Source: Pseudomonas fluorescens HK44
Lineage (GTDB): Bacteria > Pseudomonadota > Gammaproteobacteria > Pseudomonadales > Pseudomonadaceae
Reading direction: 5' to 3'
Length of the DNA stretch: 64,000 nucleotides
Assembly: GCF_000217955.3 (NCBI RefSeq)
Contig: NZ_AFOY02000016.1
Span: 1 to 64,000 of the forward strand
In this document: piece after piece, positions 26,960 through 35,917 of the stretch
Layout of the letters: every line of letters begins with the position of its first letter
Position numbering within the stretch: the stretch's first letter is position 1
Position numbers and translations under genes: made by a program
Notes under the pieces: model-generated
The model's database searches: none
What the model was told of the DNA's origin: nothing
What the model saw: only the letters and a program-made list of their open reading frames with translations

Positions 26960-27928
26960 ATGTTGCCGCGCTTTCCTGCCGTCACCCGCTACTTGTCTCT
27001 TGCCGCCTTGTGTGTAGCGGGTCCCGTTGCAGCATTGGAGCTGCCTTTGCCGCCGCCGGGCGAAGATATCGTCGGCCAGGTGCAAACAGTCAAAGCCAAG
27101 TACGAAGACACCTTTGCCGATCTGGGCACCACCTACGATCTGGGCTACCTGGAAATGGTCGCCGCCAACCCGGGCGTCGATCCGTGGTTGCCAGGTGCTG
27201 GTACCGAAGTCGTATTGCCAACGCGCTTCATCCTGCCACCAGGCCCGCGTGAAGGCATCGTGATCAACCTGGCCGAGTATCGCCTCTACTATTACCCGAA
27301 AGGCCGGAACGTGGTGTACACCTTCCCGCTGGGTATCGGTCGTGAAGGCTGGGGCTCGCCCATCGCCCACACCAGCATCACTGCCAAAACACCGAACCCG
27401 ACCTGGACCCCTCCAGCCTCGATCAAGGCCGAACACGCCGCCGATGGCGATCCGCTGCCAAACGTCGTGCCGGCCGGCCCGGACAACCCTCTGGGGCCGT
27501 TCAAGTTCACGCTGGGCACACCGGGCTACCTGATTCACGGTTCGAACAAGAAGTTCGGCATTGGCATGCGTACCAGCCATGGCTGCTTCCGCATGTTCAA
27601 CAACAATGTGCTGGAAATGGCCGGCATGGTGCCGGTGGGAACGTCGGTGCGGATCCTCAACGACCCGTACAAGTTCGGCATGAGTGGCGGCAAGGTTTAC
27701 CTGGAAGCGCATACGCCGCTGGACGACACTGGCAACCCGTCGGTGGTCGACAAGCACACTGCGGTGATCAATGCTTTGCTCAAGCGTGAAGATCTGGCCA
27801 AAAACCTGCGCATGAACTGGGATGTGGTGCGCGACGTGGTCGCCGCTGAAGATGGCATGCCGGTGGAAATCGCTGTACCGAATACCTCCACTCCTGTGGC
27901 GTCGGCTGTACCGATCGACCTGCAGTAA
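26960..27928 (+). CDS. L,D-transpeptidase (YkuD/ErfK type) with LysM
   Basis: 322 residues. Signal peptide (to about AALEL), a LysM-like peptidoglycan-binding segment (about 40-85, TYDLGYLEMVAANPGVDPWLPG...VVLPT), and a YkuD domain (about 95-235) with the IHGSN His and the catalytic SHGCFRM Cys. It acts in the periplasm, forming 3-3 crosslinks or attaching lipoprotein to peptidoglycan; the oprI gene lies just downstream on the other strand. The ATG at 26960 has AAGG about 9 bases upstream; 26951 lies too close. A TACAAT at 26911 may be its -10. Confidence 0.9.
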   Translation: MLPRFPAVTRYLSLAALCVAGPVAALELPLPPPGEDIVGQVQTVKAKYEDTFADLGTTYDLGYLEMVAANPGVDPWLPGAGTEVVLPTRFILPPGPREGIVINLAEYRLYYYPKGRNVVYTFPLGIGREGWGSPIAHTSITAKTPNPTWTPPASIKAEHAADGDPLPNVVPAGPDNPLGPFKFTLGTPGYLIHGSNKKFGIGMRTSHGCFRMFNNNVLEMAGMVPVGTSVRILNDPYKFGMSGGKVYLEAHTPLDDTGNPSVVDKHTAVINALLKREDLAKNLRMNWDVVRDVVAAEDGMPVEIAVPNTSTPVASAVPIDLQ

Positions 27929-27940
27929 GCGCTTCAAACG

Positions 27941-27976
27941 ACCCGCCGAGGCCTCATGGCGTCGGCGGGTTTTTTA
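27941..27976 (+). terminator. Terminator after the L,D-transpeptidase gene
   Basis: ACCCGCCGA and TCGGCGGGT pair around GGCCTCATGGCG, followed by a run of T with one A. Confidence 0.88.
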
Positions 27977-27999
27977 TTGCCCTCGGTAAAACCCGGGCA

Positions 28000-28033
28000 A
28001 AAAAAAAGCCGACCCAAAAAATGGATCGGCTTG
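28000..28033 (-). terminator. Terminator of oprI
   Basis: On the minus strand, AAGCCGATCC and GGGTCGGCTT pair around a T-rich loop, followed by nine T. Confidence 0.88.
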
Positions 28034-28053
28034 ATAACAATCCCGAAGGACTA

Positions 28054-28305
28054 TTACTTGCGGCTAGCTTTGTCCAGCATGCGCAGAGCACGCTCGTTAG
28101 CTTCGTCAGCAGTCTGTTGTGCTTTTTGAGCAGCAGCCAGAGCTTCATCAGCTTTACGGTAGGCTTCGTCTGCACGAGCCTGGGAGCGAGCTGCTGCGTC
28201 TTCAGTAGCAGTCAGACGTGCTTCGGTTTCTTTCGATACGCTGCTGCAACCGGTAGCCAGAACTGCGGCCAGAGCCAGAGCAGAGAATTTCAGAACGTTG
28301 TTCAT
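28054..28305 (-). CDS. oprI: Major outer membrane lipoprotein OprI
   Basis: 83 residues, the exact OprI length. Signal peptide with lipobox ATGC (acylated Cys at 20), then a heptad-repeat helix rich in Ala, Glu and Lys, ending in LDKASRK, whose terminal Lys is the usual attachment to peptidoglycan. It is a Braun lipoprotein equivalent, one of the most abundant Pseudomonas proteins. A near-consensus promoter lies about 115 bases upstream and a strong terminator follows. Confidence 0.97.
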   Translation of the reverse strand: MNNVLKFSALALAAVLATGCSSVSKETEARLTATEDAAARSQARADEAYRKADEALAAAQKAQQTADEANERALRMLDKASRK

Positions 28306-28426
28306 CGTGTTCCCCTTCAAGGACTTTCTATTAAGTAGCTGTCTCCTCAGAGTGAGGAAATAGCCGGCGTACATACTACCCATTACTTGTAGTAAGTAAA
28401 CTGACGTAGCGCAAGAAGCAAAAAAA

Positions 28427-28455
28427 ATTGTAGGCGCGGAATCTTTTTCGAGCAA
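28427..28455 (-). promoter_or_regulatory. Sigma-70 promoter of oprI
   Basis: On the minus strand, -35 TTGCTC (28455-28450), a 17-base spacer and -10 TACAAT (28432-28427), followed by a T-rich start region. The predicted leader is about 115 nt. Confidence 0.75.
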
Positions 28456-28941
28456 CTTTTAATCGTGTTGTATAAAAATTACTCAGCTGGGAAGCCCGTC
28501 CTGAGCGACCTGCTGGTATAGCTGACTGATGCTGGCGGCTGTTTCACACTCTAGAGCCAAAGTCGCTCTATATCGATTCGTCTACACTTTTGTTCAGAAT
28601 TTGCGCAGCGGCTCACGCCTCTTTCGTGCATGTAGAGGTGACTTTAACAAGCCTGGCTCGTCTTAAGTCTCAACATCCGGCAATGTTCAGGCTATCGACC
28701 AGGGGAGATGTTCGGTCGAGCCGCTGCTACGTGCCCTGCGCTGAGTCAGTGCAATCGACGTGATGACAAGTGCGCCTTGAGCATTTCAGCCTTTGGTGCC
28801 TACTATTCGATATGTGTCCGGTTGCGCGGGATGGGTGCAGTTCTTCTCGGTGTCCAAACAGACACGGGGTGGCGTAGAGGTTCCTTCGCCGGGAAAACAT
28901 CGGTAAGGTAGGGGTCAGTTCAAGACCCGCGAGGAGTAGTG
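28456..28941. other. Noncoding stretch between oprI and the GNAT gene
   Basis: About 490 bases between divergent genes. A 67-codon frame at 28708-28911 has no ribosome site and no protein-like composition, and I do not accept it. The stretch presumably holds the GNAT promoter and upstream oprI sequences. No clear hairpin-plus-T-run was found, so a small RNA is not supported. GAGGAG at 28931-28936 is the ribosome site of the GNAT gene. Confidence 0.5.
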
Positions 28942-29223
28942 ATGAGCGAGGCGTTGTCCATCCACCATGACCAGGCTGGTCATCAGTTCGAGACCAATGT
29001 GGACGGTCATCGTGCCTACCTGACCTATATGGATCTGGGGAAACAGACCCTGGATATCTATCGTACTTTCGTGCCCAACGCGTTGCGTGGTCGCGGTATT
29101 GCGGCGGCGTTGACCGAACAGGCGCTGCAGTACGCCGAGGAAATGGGCTACACAGTCATTCCATCGTGCTCCTACGTGGAGCGCTACATGGAGCGTCACC
29201 AGCGGCACGCGGCCAAGCTCTGA
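28942..29223 (+). CDS. GNAT-like N-acetyltransferase (YidJ/Gcn5-related, short)
   Basis: 93 residues, the size of the short GNAT_2 group. Acetyl-CoA binding motif RGRGIAAALTEQALQYAEEMG (split here: RGRGIAAAL, then TEQAL) follows VPNALRG, and the end has the conserved PSCSYVERYMERH. The substrate is unknown. The ATG at 28942 is 6 bases after GAGGAG. Confidence 0.88.
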   Translation: MSEALSIHHDQAGHQFETNVDGHRAYLTYMDLGKQTLDIYRTFVPNALRGRGIAAALTEQALQYAEEMGYTVIPSCSYVERYMERHQRHAAKL

Positions 29224-29238
29224 TCAGGATCACCGAAT

Positions 29239-29269
29239 AAAAAAACGCCGGGCTTGGCCCGGCGTTTTT
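29239..29269. terminator. Bidirectional terminator, GNAT/DAHP synthase
   Basis: AAAAACGCCGGGC, loop TT, GGCCCGGCGTTTTT. A runs on one side and T runs on the other serve both convergent genes. Confidence 0.92.
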
Positions 29270-29286
29270 GTGTGCGCTGAATGTGG

Positions 29287-30363
29287 TCAGGTGCGTTGAC
29301 GTTTCGGCAGCACATCCTTGAGCTTGGCATGCATGCTGCGCAAGGTGTTTTCGGTAGCGGTCCAATCGATGCAGGCGTCGGTGATCGACACGCCGTATTG
29401 CAACTCGGCGAGGTCTTTCGGAATCGCCTGGCAGCCCCAGTTCAAATGGCTTTCGACCATCAGACCGATAATCGACTGGTTGCCTTCGAGGATCTGGTTG
29501 GCCACGTTCTCCATCACCAGCGGTTGCAGTGCCGGGTCCTTGTTGGAGTTGGCGTGGCTGCAATCGACCATGATGTTCGGCTTGATCTTCGCCTTGTTCA
29601 GCGCTTGCTCGCAGAGCGCGACGCTGACCGAATCGTAGTTCGGTTTGCCGTTGCCGCCGCGCAGCACTACGTGACCGTAGGCGTTGCCTTTGGTGGTGAC
29701 GATCGACACACCACCTTCCTGGTTGATCCCCAGGAAGCGGTGCGGGCTGGAAACCGATTGCAGGGCGTTGATGGCAACCGTCAGGCCACCGTCGGTGCCG
29801 TTCTTGAAGCCGACTGCCGAGGAAAGGCCCGAAGCCATTTCACGGTGAGTCTGGGATTCGGTGGTGCGCGCGCCAATCGCCGACCAGCTGATCAGGTCCT
29901 GCAGGTACTGTGGCGAGATCGGGTCAAGGGCTTCGGTCGCCGTCGGCAGGCCCATCTCGGCCAGGTCCAGCAGCAACTGACGGCCAATGTGCAAGCCGTC
30001 CTGAATCTTGAACGAGTCATCCAGGTACGGGTCGTTGATCAGGCCTTTCCAGCCGACGGTGGTCCGTGGTTTCTCGAAATAGACTCGCATGACCAGATAC
30101 AGGGTATCGGACACTTCAGCGGCGAGTACCTTGAGGCGCTCGGCATATTCGTGTGCAGCCTTGATGTCGTGGATCGAGCAAGGCCCGATAACGACGAACA
30201 GGCGGTGGTCGGTGCCATCCAGGATATTGCGAATCACTTCGCGGCCCTTGGTCACGGTGTGCAGGGCAGCATCGCTCAGGGGGATATCACGCTTGAGCTG
30301 GTCAGGAGTGATCAGCGTCTCGTTGGAGGCGACGTTTAGGTCATTGATCGGTAAATCAGCCAT
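29287..30363 (-). CDS. Class I DAHP synthase (3-deoxy-7-phosphoheptulonate synthase)
   Basis: 358 residues. It condenses phosphoenolpyruvate with erythrose 4-phosphate, the first step of the shikimate pathway. AroFGH-type motifs: VVIGPCSIHD, MRVYFEKPRTTVGWKGLINDP, ATEALDPISPQYLQDLISWSAIGARTTESQ, GFKNGTDG, VDCSHANSNKDP and GLMVESHL. Feedback sensitivity (Phe, Tyr or Trp) cannot be read reliably. A class II enzyme is encoded at 42411-43757. Confidence 0.95.
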   Translation of the reverse strand: MADLPINDLNVASNETLITPDQLKRDIPLSDAALHTVTKGREVIRNILDGTDHRLFVVIGPCSIHDIKAAHEYAERLKVLAAEVSDTLYLVMRVYFEKPRTTVGWKGLINDPYLDDSFKIQDGLHIGRQLLLDLAEMGLPTATEALDPISPQYLQDLISWSAIGARTTESQTHREMASGLSSAVGFKNGTDGGLTVAINALQSVSSPHRFLGINQEGGVSIVTTKGNAYGHVVLRGGNGKPNYDSVSVALCEQALNKAKIKPNIMVDCSHANSNKDPALQPLVMENVANQILEGNQSIIGLMVESHLNWGCQAIPKDLAELQYGVSITDACIDWTATENTLRSMHAKLKDVLPKRQRT

Positions 30364-30507
30364 CGTGTTACTCGTCAGGTCACGGGTGCCGGCCGCCAGC
30401 GATCCCCGCGCGGCGGAGCACAGCATGATTTAAGCGCAGCGGGGAGCAGAACCTTAGCGCGTTACGCGGTTGCTCGACAATGGGCAGGCGCGGGTTTAAT
30501 CCGGCGC

Positions 30508-30939
30508 TTACTGCGCAAAGGCCTGTCGAACCGTCTCATGGGAGTACTCGGTGGCATGCTGGTCGAGCCATTTGAGGGCCAACGCCTCGATGCCTTGCTG
30601 TTCGACCTGGGGCTTTTGCTGACGGCAAAAACGTTCAATCTGGCAGACCTGCTCGCCCATCCGTGCTTTGAACAGGGTCTGTTCGTCAATGATCGCGATG
30701 CCGACCAGATAACCGTGCTTTCGTCGCAGGCACCAGGCCACATAGCCCAGATAACAGACATTTTCGCTCAGGGTCGGCATTCGCACTTCCAGTGCCGTTC
30801 CTTTGCGCCAGGCGCGGTGGTAATTGCAAGCCACGCCTCCGAGACTGATAGTGTGCAGTTCTTGCCGAGAAATACACTGATGCTTGCGCAACGTTAACTC
30901 GACAGGCACATCGTCAGGATGAGGAATAAAGCGCCCCAT
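30508..30939 (-). CDS. PilZ domain-containing protein
   Basis: 143 residues. The N-terminal half carries a PilZ-like pattern: basic RKHQCISRQ, then HTISLGGVACNYHRAWRKGTALEVRMP and LGYVAWC, consistent with a c-di-GMP binding beta barrel, although the canonical RxxxR and D/NxSxxG motifs are only partly kept. The C-terminal 60 residues are helical with no recognised domain. The ATG at 30939 has TTGGAG about 9 bases upstream. It overlaps the start codon of the divergent thioredoxin-like gene. Confidence 0.72.
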   Translation of the reverse strand: MGRFIPHPDDVPVELTLRKHQCISRQELHTISLGGVACNYHRAWRKGTALEVRMPTLSENVCYLGYVAWCLRRKHGYLVGIAIIDEQTLFKARMGEQVCQIERFCRQQKPQVEQQGIEALALKWLDQHATEYSHETVRQAFAQ

Positions 30940-31324
30940 GAACACAGACTCCAAGTGTCGGTCATTCGACAGTGCTTCTCCCAGTATAGTGGTCGAATGC
31001 GAGCTGACTGATTTCGATGCCGACCAGCGGTTGTTGGCGATGAGCGGTGTGTCGCTGGTGATTTTTACCAGCGTCGGCTGTTCCGGTTGCCGCTGGGCGC
31101 GCCAGCAGTTGCCGGAACTGGAGCTTGATGTCGATCAGTTGTGCTGGATCGACGCGGGGAACAACGGTGGCGCGGTAGAGCGTTATCAGGTCTTTCATTT
31201 GCCCGCGCTGTTTGTCGTGCGCGATGGCGAGTTTTATGGGGCGCTACAGTCGCGCCTGGCCCGCACCGAGCTGAATGCTGCACTGGGGCAGGCGCTGAGT
31301 CGAAATCCAGAGGAGTTGCCATGA
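30938..31324 (+). CDS. Thioredoxin-like protein
   Basis: 128 residues if started at 30938. Thioredoxin fold with strand VSLVIFTSVGCSGCRWA, so an active-site CSGC near residue 48-51, and the cis-Pro region FHLPALFVVRDGEF. It probably acts as a cytoplasmic thiol-disulfide protein. The first 17 residues are poorly conserved in type, and ATG 30938 overlaps the divergent PilZ start, so a start at the GTG near 30989-30992 is possible. The stop overlaps the next ATG (ATGA). Confidence 0.8.
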   Translation: MNTDSKCRSFDSASPSIVVECELTDFDADQRLLAMSGVSLVIFTSVGCSGCRWARQQLPELELDVDQLCWIDAGNNGGAVERYQVFHLPALFVVRDGEFYGALQSRLARTELNAALGQALSRNPEELP

Positions 31325-32283
31325 CGGGCACAGCAGTTGAAAAACCGAGAATCGGCATTATCGGCACCGGGGCAATCGGTGGCTTTTACGGCATGATGCT
31401 GGCGCGGGCCGGGTTCGATGTGCACTTTCTGTTGCGCAGCGAGTTTTCAGCGGTCGCCGAGCGCGGCCTGCAACTCAACAGCGCGCCCTATGGTGCGTTG
31501 ACCTTGAATCCGCTTCAGGCGTATTCGTCGGCCGACGATATGCCGCTGTGCGACTGGCTGCTGGTCGGCGCGAAAACCACCAGTAACGCCGAGCTCGCAC
31601 CGACGATCATCAAGGCTGCGGCGCCGGGGGCGAAAGTCCTGCTGCTGCAAAATGGCCTGGATGTCGAAGACAGCCTGCGCGATCTGTTGCCCGACTCACT
31701 GCACTTGTTGGGCGGGTTGTGCTTTATCTGTGTGCACCGCGCGGGGCCCGGAGTGATCGAGCATCAGGCACTCGGTGCGGTAAACGTGGGGTATCACAGT
31801 GGGCCGGCGCTTGATGACGAGACGGCCCGTCAGGCGATTGTCGAGCAGGGGGCGGGGCTGTTTCGTACCGCCGGTCTTGAATCGCAGGCGATGGCTAACC
31901 TTCAGCAGGCGCGCTGGCAAAAACTGGTCTGGAATGTTCCTTACAACGGTTTATCGGTCTTGCTCGGCGCGAGCACGACACCGCTGATGGCCGATGACAG
32001 CAGCCGCGAACTGATTCAGGCGTTGATGGCCGAAGTGGTGAAGGGCGCACTTGCCTGTGGCCACAGCATGCCGCCGGGGTATGCCGAGCACCTGTTCAAG
32101 GTCACTGAAAAAATGCCCGACTACTGGCCGAGCATGTACCACGACTACCAGCATAAACGGCCACTGGAACTGGCAGCGATTTATGCGCGGCCATTGGCAG
32201 CCGCCAACGCCGCCGGTTGCGAGTTGCCGAAAATCGAGGCCTTGTATCAGGCCTTGAGTTTTGTCGATCGGCATAACGGTTAA
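31321..32283 (+). CDS. 2-dehydropantoate 2-reductase family protein (PanE/ApbA-like)
   Basis: 320 residues. An N-terminal Rossmann fold with IGIIGTGAIGGFYG, a central VGAKTTSNAEL and LLLQNGLDVEDSL, and a C-terminal helical domain with KLVWNVPYNGLSVLLGAST and PSMYHDYQHKRPLEL (the conserved S-M-x-D-x-x-x-x-R/K-x-E pattern). NADPH-dependent ketopantoate reduction for coenzyme A is one possibility; many Pseudomonas paralogues are not the main PanE. ATGA overlap with the thioredoxin-like gene indicates coupling. Confidence 0.85.
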   Translation: MTGTAVEKPRIGIIGTGAIGGFYGMMLARAGFDVHFLLRSEFSAVAERGLQLNSAPYGALTLNPLQAYSSADDMPLCDWLLVGAKTTSNAELAPTIIKAAAPGAKVLLLQNGLDVEDSLRDLLPDSLHLLGGLCFICVHRAGPGVIEHQALGAVNVGYHSGPALDDETARQAIVEQGAGLFRTAGLESQAMANLQQARWQKLVWNVPYNGLSVLLGASTTPLMADDSSRELIQALMAEVVKGALACGHSMPPGYAEHLFKVTEKMPDYWPSMYHDYQHKRPLELAAIYARPLAAANAAGCELPKIEALYQALSFVDRHNG

Positions 32284-32307
32284 GTCGTTTCACCCGGGGG
32301 GAGCAGC

Positions 32308-33213
32308 ATGGCAAAAGGGATAGGCGACAGATTGGTGCTGGCGATTTCTTCGCGGGCGCTGTTCGACCTGAGCGAAAGCCACAAGGTGTATCTGGCGAGC
32401 GGCGTCGAGGCTTATCGGCAGTATCAGATCGAGCACGAAGACGAAATCCTCGAACCGGGTGATGCGTTCCACCTGGTGCAAAAACTGTTGAACCTCAACA
32501 CCAGCCTCGGTCGGGCGCGGGTCGAGGTGGTGCTGGTGTCGCGCAATAGCGCGGACACCGGTTTGCGGGTTTTCAATTCGATTCACCATTACGGCCTGAC
32601 GATTTCCCGCGCGGCGTTTGTCGGCGGGCGCAGTCCGTATCCGTACCTGAAGGCCTTCGGCTGTGATCTGTTTCTCTCCACTCACGCCGATGACGTACGC
32701 AGCGCACTCGATGCCGGCTTCGCGGCGGCGACGATTCTGTCGGGCGGTGCGAGCCGCGCCGCCAGCGAAGAGTTGCGCATCGCCTTTGATGGCGACGCCG
32801 TGTTGTTTTCCGATGAGTCGGAGCGGGTTTATCAGGCGGATGGACTCGAAGCCTTTCAGGCCAACGAACGCGAAGCCGCTCGCGAGCCGCTACGCGGTGG
32901 GCCCTTCAAGGGCTTTCTGGCAGCGCTCAATCTGTTGCAACGCGAGTTTCCTGAAGACAGCTGTCCGATCCGTACTGCATTGGTGACCGCGCGTTCGGCA
33001 CCCGCTCACGAGCGGGTCATCCGTACCTTGCGCGAGTGGGATATTCGACTCGACGAATCGCTGTTTCTCGGCGGGTTGGCCAAGTCTGCATTTCTCGAAG
33101 CCTTCGCCGCCGACGTATTTTTCGACGACCAGGCGGGCCATTGTGAGTTGGCCCGTGAGGTGGTTGCCACCGGTCACGTCCCTCACGGCATCAGCAATGA
33201 ACTGAAGGTTTAA
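32308..33213 (+). CDS. Cytosolic 5'-nucleotidase (cN-I-like)
   Basis: 301 residues. Pattern of the 5'-nucleotidase family related to eukaryotic cytosolic nucleotidase I: an early LVLAISSRALFDLSESH, EVVLVSRNSADTGLRVFNSI, SRAAFVGGRSPYPYLKAF, IAFDGDAVLFSDESERVYQ and SLFLGGLAKSAFLEAFAADVFFDDQ. The AFDGD Asp pair would be the HAD-like nucleophile region. It probably dephosphorylates nucleoside monophosphates. It follows the PanE-like gene by 24 bases and is probably in the same transcript. Confidence 0.85.
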   Translation: MAKGIGDRLVLAISSRALFDLSESHKVYLASGVEAYRQYQIEHEDEILEPGDAFHLVQKLLNLNTSLGRARVEVVLVSRNSADTGLRVFNSIHHYGLTISRAAFVGGRSPYPYLKAFGCDLFLSTHADDVRSALDAGFAAATILSGGASRAASEELRIAFDGDAVLFSDESERVYQADGLEAFQANEREAAREPLRGGPFKGFLAALNLLQREFPEDSCPIRTALVTARSAPAHERVIRTLREWDIRLDESLFLGGLAKSAFLEAFAADVFFDDQAGHCELAREVVATGHVPHGISNELKV

Positions 33214-33307
33214 GCCCGGCGTTCAATGCCTTGCGCAGGATGTCGAACTCGCTGTGGCACTGCTAAGCTGAATCAAACGCCGCCATCTCGGCATTCGAGG
33301 AGGTCAT

Positions 33308-33808
33308 ATGATTCATTCGATGCTGTATGCCACTGACCTCGGCCTGTACGCACCCTTTGTGATGCAGCATGCGTTGGCGTTGGCACGAACATTCAAAGCC
33401 GATCTGTATGTGGTGCACGCAGTTGAGCCCATGGGGCTTTTTGCTGAATCGGTGTTGCAGAGCTATCTCGATGAGCAAGCCTTGAATGAATTTCACAGCC
33501 AGGGTTTGAGCACAGTGATGGCCAATATCGAGCAGCGGGTATTCGACAGCTTCCGTGAAGAGTTGGGGGAGGGGCAGCAGGATCTGGCGCTGATTCAATC
33601 GGTCAGAGTATTTCAGGGCGATCCGTCACAGGTCATTCTTGATCAGGCACAGAAACTCTCGGTGGATTTGTTGATCCTGGGAAGTCACAGCCATGGGGCC
33701 GGTGGAGAAACACCGTTGGGGCGGACCGCTGCACGCGTGTTGCAGTTGTCGCAGGTGCCGGTTTACCTGGTGCCATTGTCGCAGCGTCGGCGTCACGGCG
33801 ATATTTAA
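33308..33808 (+). CDS. Universal stress protein family
   Basis: 166 residues, single Usp domain. It starts IHSMLYATDLGLYA, has a VVHAVEP strand, the LLILGSHSHGAG loop and TPLGRTAARVLQLSQVPVYLVP at the end. The G-2x-G-9x-G-S/T ATP loop is only partly kept (GSHSHGAGGETPLGRTA), so ATP binding is uncertain. GGAGG lies upstream of the ATG at 33308. Confidence 0.9.
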   Translation: MIHSMLYATDLGLYAPFVMQHALALARTFKADLYVVHAVEPMGLFAESVLQSYLDEQALNEFHSQGLSTVMANIEQRVFDSFREELGEGQQDLALIQSVRVFQGDPSQVILDQAQKLSVDLLILGSHSHGAGGETPLGRTAARVLQLSQVPVYLVPLSQRRRHGDI

Positions 33809-33912
33809 GGCGAGAATGCTGGCCCTTTGATGAAAAAGTTCTAGATTTATTCTTCAAACCATTAATATAGTTATATACCGTCGCTGATGCCCGTGGCGTC
33901 TATCTGCTTTGA

Positions 33913-34896
<984 letters not shown>

Positions 34897-34908
34897 TCAC
34901 ACAGGTCA

Positions 34909-35391
34909 CTACACTACCTCGGTGACAGCGAATTGTTGCCGAGTGCCTGCCACCACGATCTCTACCTCATCACCCTCGAACTTGCCCAGCAAACTTTTGC
35001 CCAGCGGTGAGCGCGGGGTGATGACCGTAATCAGTTGCCCCACCAGATCAACCTTCAAGCCGGCCGCATCAGGGGCGAGGAACAGCCACTGTTCGCGTCC
35101 CTTTTCGTCTTCCAGCCCCAACAGCGCACCGACTTCAATCCCGCGCTGATCGTCATAAGAGCGCAATGTCAGGTTCTGGCACAGCACCAGTGACTGGCGG
35201 ATTTCCTCCACCCGTTTGGCCTGTCCGGCGGCGAGATAAGACGCTTCCAGTCCCAGGGTGTCGTACTTGTTCTCGGCGATGTTTTCTTCGTGGGTCGCGG
35301 TTTCGTACGCGGTTTGCGCTGCGCGCTCGGCGATGTCGAGATCGACCGCAAGCTTTTCCAGGATCAGCTGGTGGACCGTATGTTTGTTCAT
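34909..35391 (-). CDS. GreA/GreB-family elongation factor-like protein
   Basis: 160 residues. The N-terminal helical hairpin has the tip region ATHEENIAENKYDTLGLEAS, similar to the acidic GreA tip but lacking the exact GDLxEN form; the C-terminal FKBP-like half has KVDLVGQLITVITPRSPLGKSLLGKFEGDEVEIVV. It may bind the RNA polymerase secondary channel like a Gfh/Rnk-type factor. True greB is separate at 22165-22662. The stop of the upstream membrane gene is 2 bases away. Confidence 0.78.
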   Translation of the reverse strand: MNKHTVHQLILEKLAVDLDIAERAAQTAYETATHEENIAENKYDTLGLEASYLAAGQAKRVEEIRQSLVLCQNLTLRSYDDQRGIEVGALLGLEDEKGREQWLFLAPDAAGLKVDLVGQLITVITPRSPLGKSLLGKFEGDEVEIVVAGTRQQFAVTEVV

Positions 35392-35393
35392 GA

Positions 35394-35795
35394 TCAATCG
35401 CAGAATTGCTGGACGTTGGCGCGGCTTTTTTCGGTGGGCGCGGTTTGGTCTTGCTGTAGCCAGAACTGGCATTTCGGGTTGGACAGGTTGCGGGTATTGC
35501 TGCGTGCCTGATCGAGCGTTTGCTGTTGCGCCTGTTTGCGCAGGTTTTCCTTGTACTGCTCGAACATCTGATTCTCGGGTGCCGGTTCAACCACCGCAGG
35601 CTTGGGTTGAGTCAGTTGGTGCGCCGCCTCGGCAAGCGGGGCGAGTTGTTCGCTGAACAGCAGTTTCGACACCAGCCAGCAGGTCAGCGCGATGGCCAAA
35701 AAACCCAGCCACAAACCCACGGCGATGCTGGCAATCAGTTGCAATGGACTGAGTGTGATGGACACCGTGCGGCGAACGTGTGGACGGTAGGGCAT
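35394..35795 (-). CDS. Hypothetical single-span membrane protein
   Basis: 133 residues. A basic N-terminus (MPYRPHVRRTVSITL), one or two hydrophobic segments (LQLIASIAVGLWLGFLAIALTCWLV), then a Pro/Gln-rich extramembrane tail with two Cys (KCQFW and QQFCD) near the end. No family recognised. GGAGGCAGCC precedes the ATG at 35795. Its TGA lies 2 bases before the Gre-like gene, so the two form an operon. Confidence 0.72.
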   Translation of the reverse strand: MPYRPHVRRTVSITLSPLQLIASIAVGLWLGFLAIALTCWLVSKLLFSEQLAPLAEAAHQLTQPKPAVVEPAPENQMFEQYKENLRKQAQQQTLDQARSNTRNLSNPKCQFWLQQDQTAPTEKSRANVQQFCD

Positions 35796-35917
35796 GGCTG
35801 CCTCCTGGCGAGGGTTGTGGGCTGCGGCGATTGTCGCATGAAGATTAATCGGCGTCGGCTCTTCTGCACGCAACGATTTATGCGGACAATTGAGATCTTT
35901 GCCCCACGGAGCCCGTA

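Noticed and set aside
28708-28911. 67-codon frame between oprI and the GNAT gene
   Set aside because: No ribosome site, no hydrophobic or domain pattern, Cys/Arg-rich.
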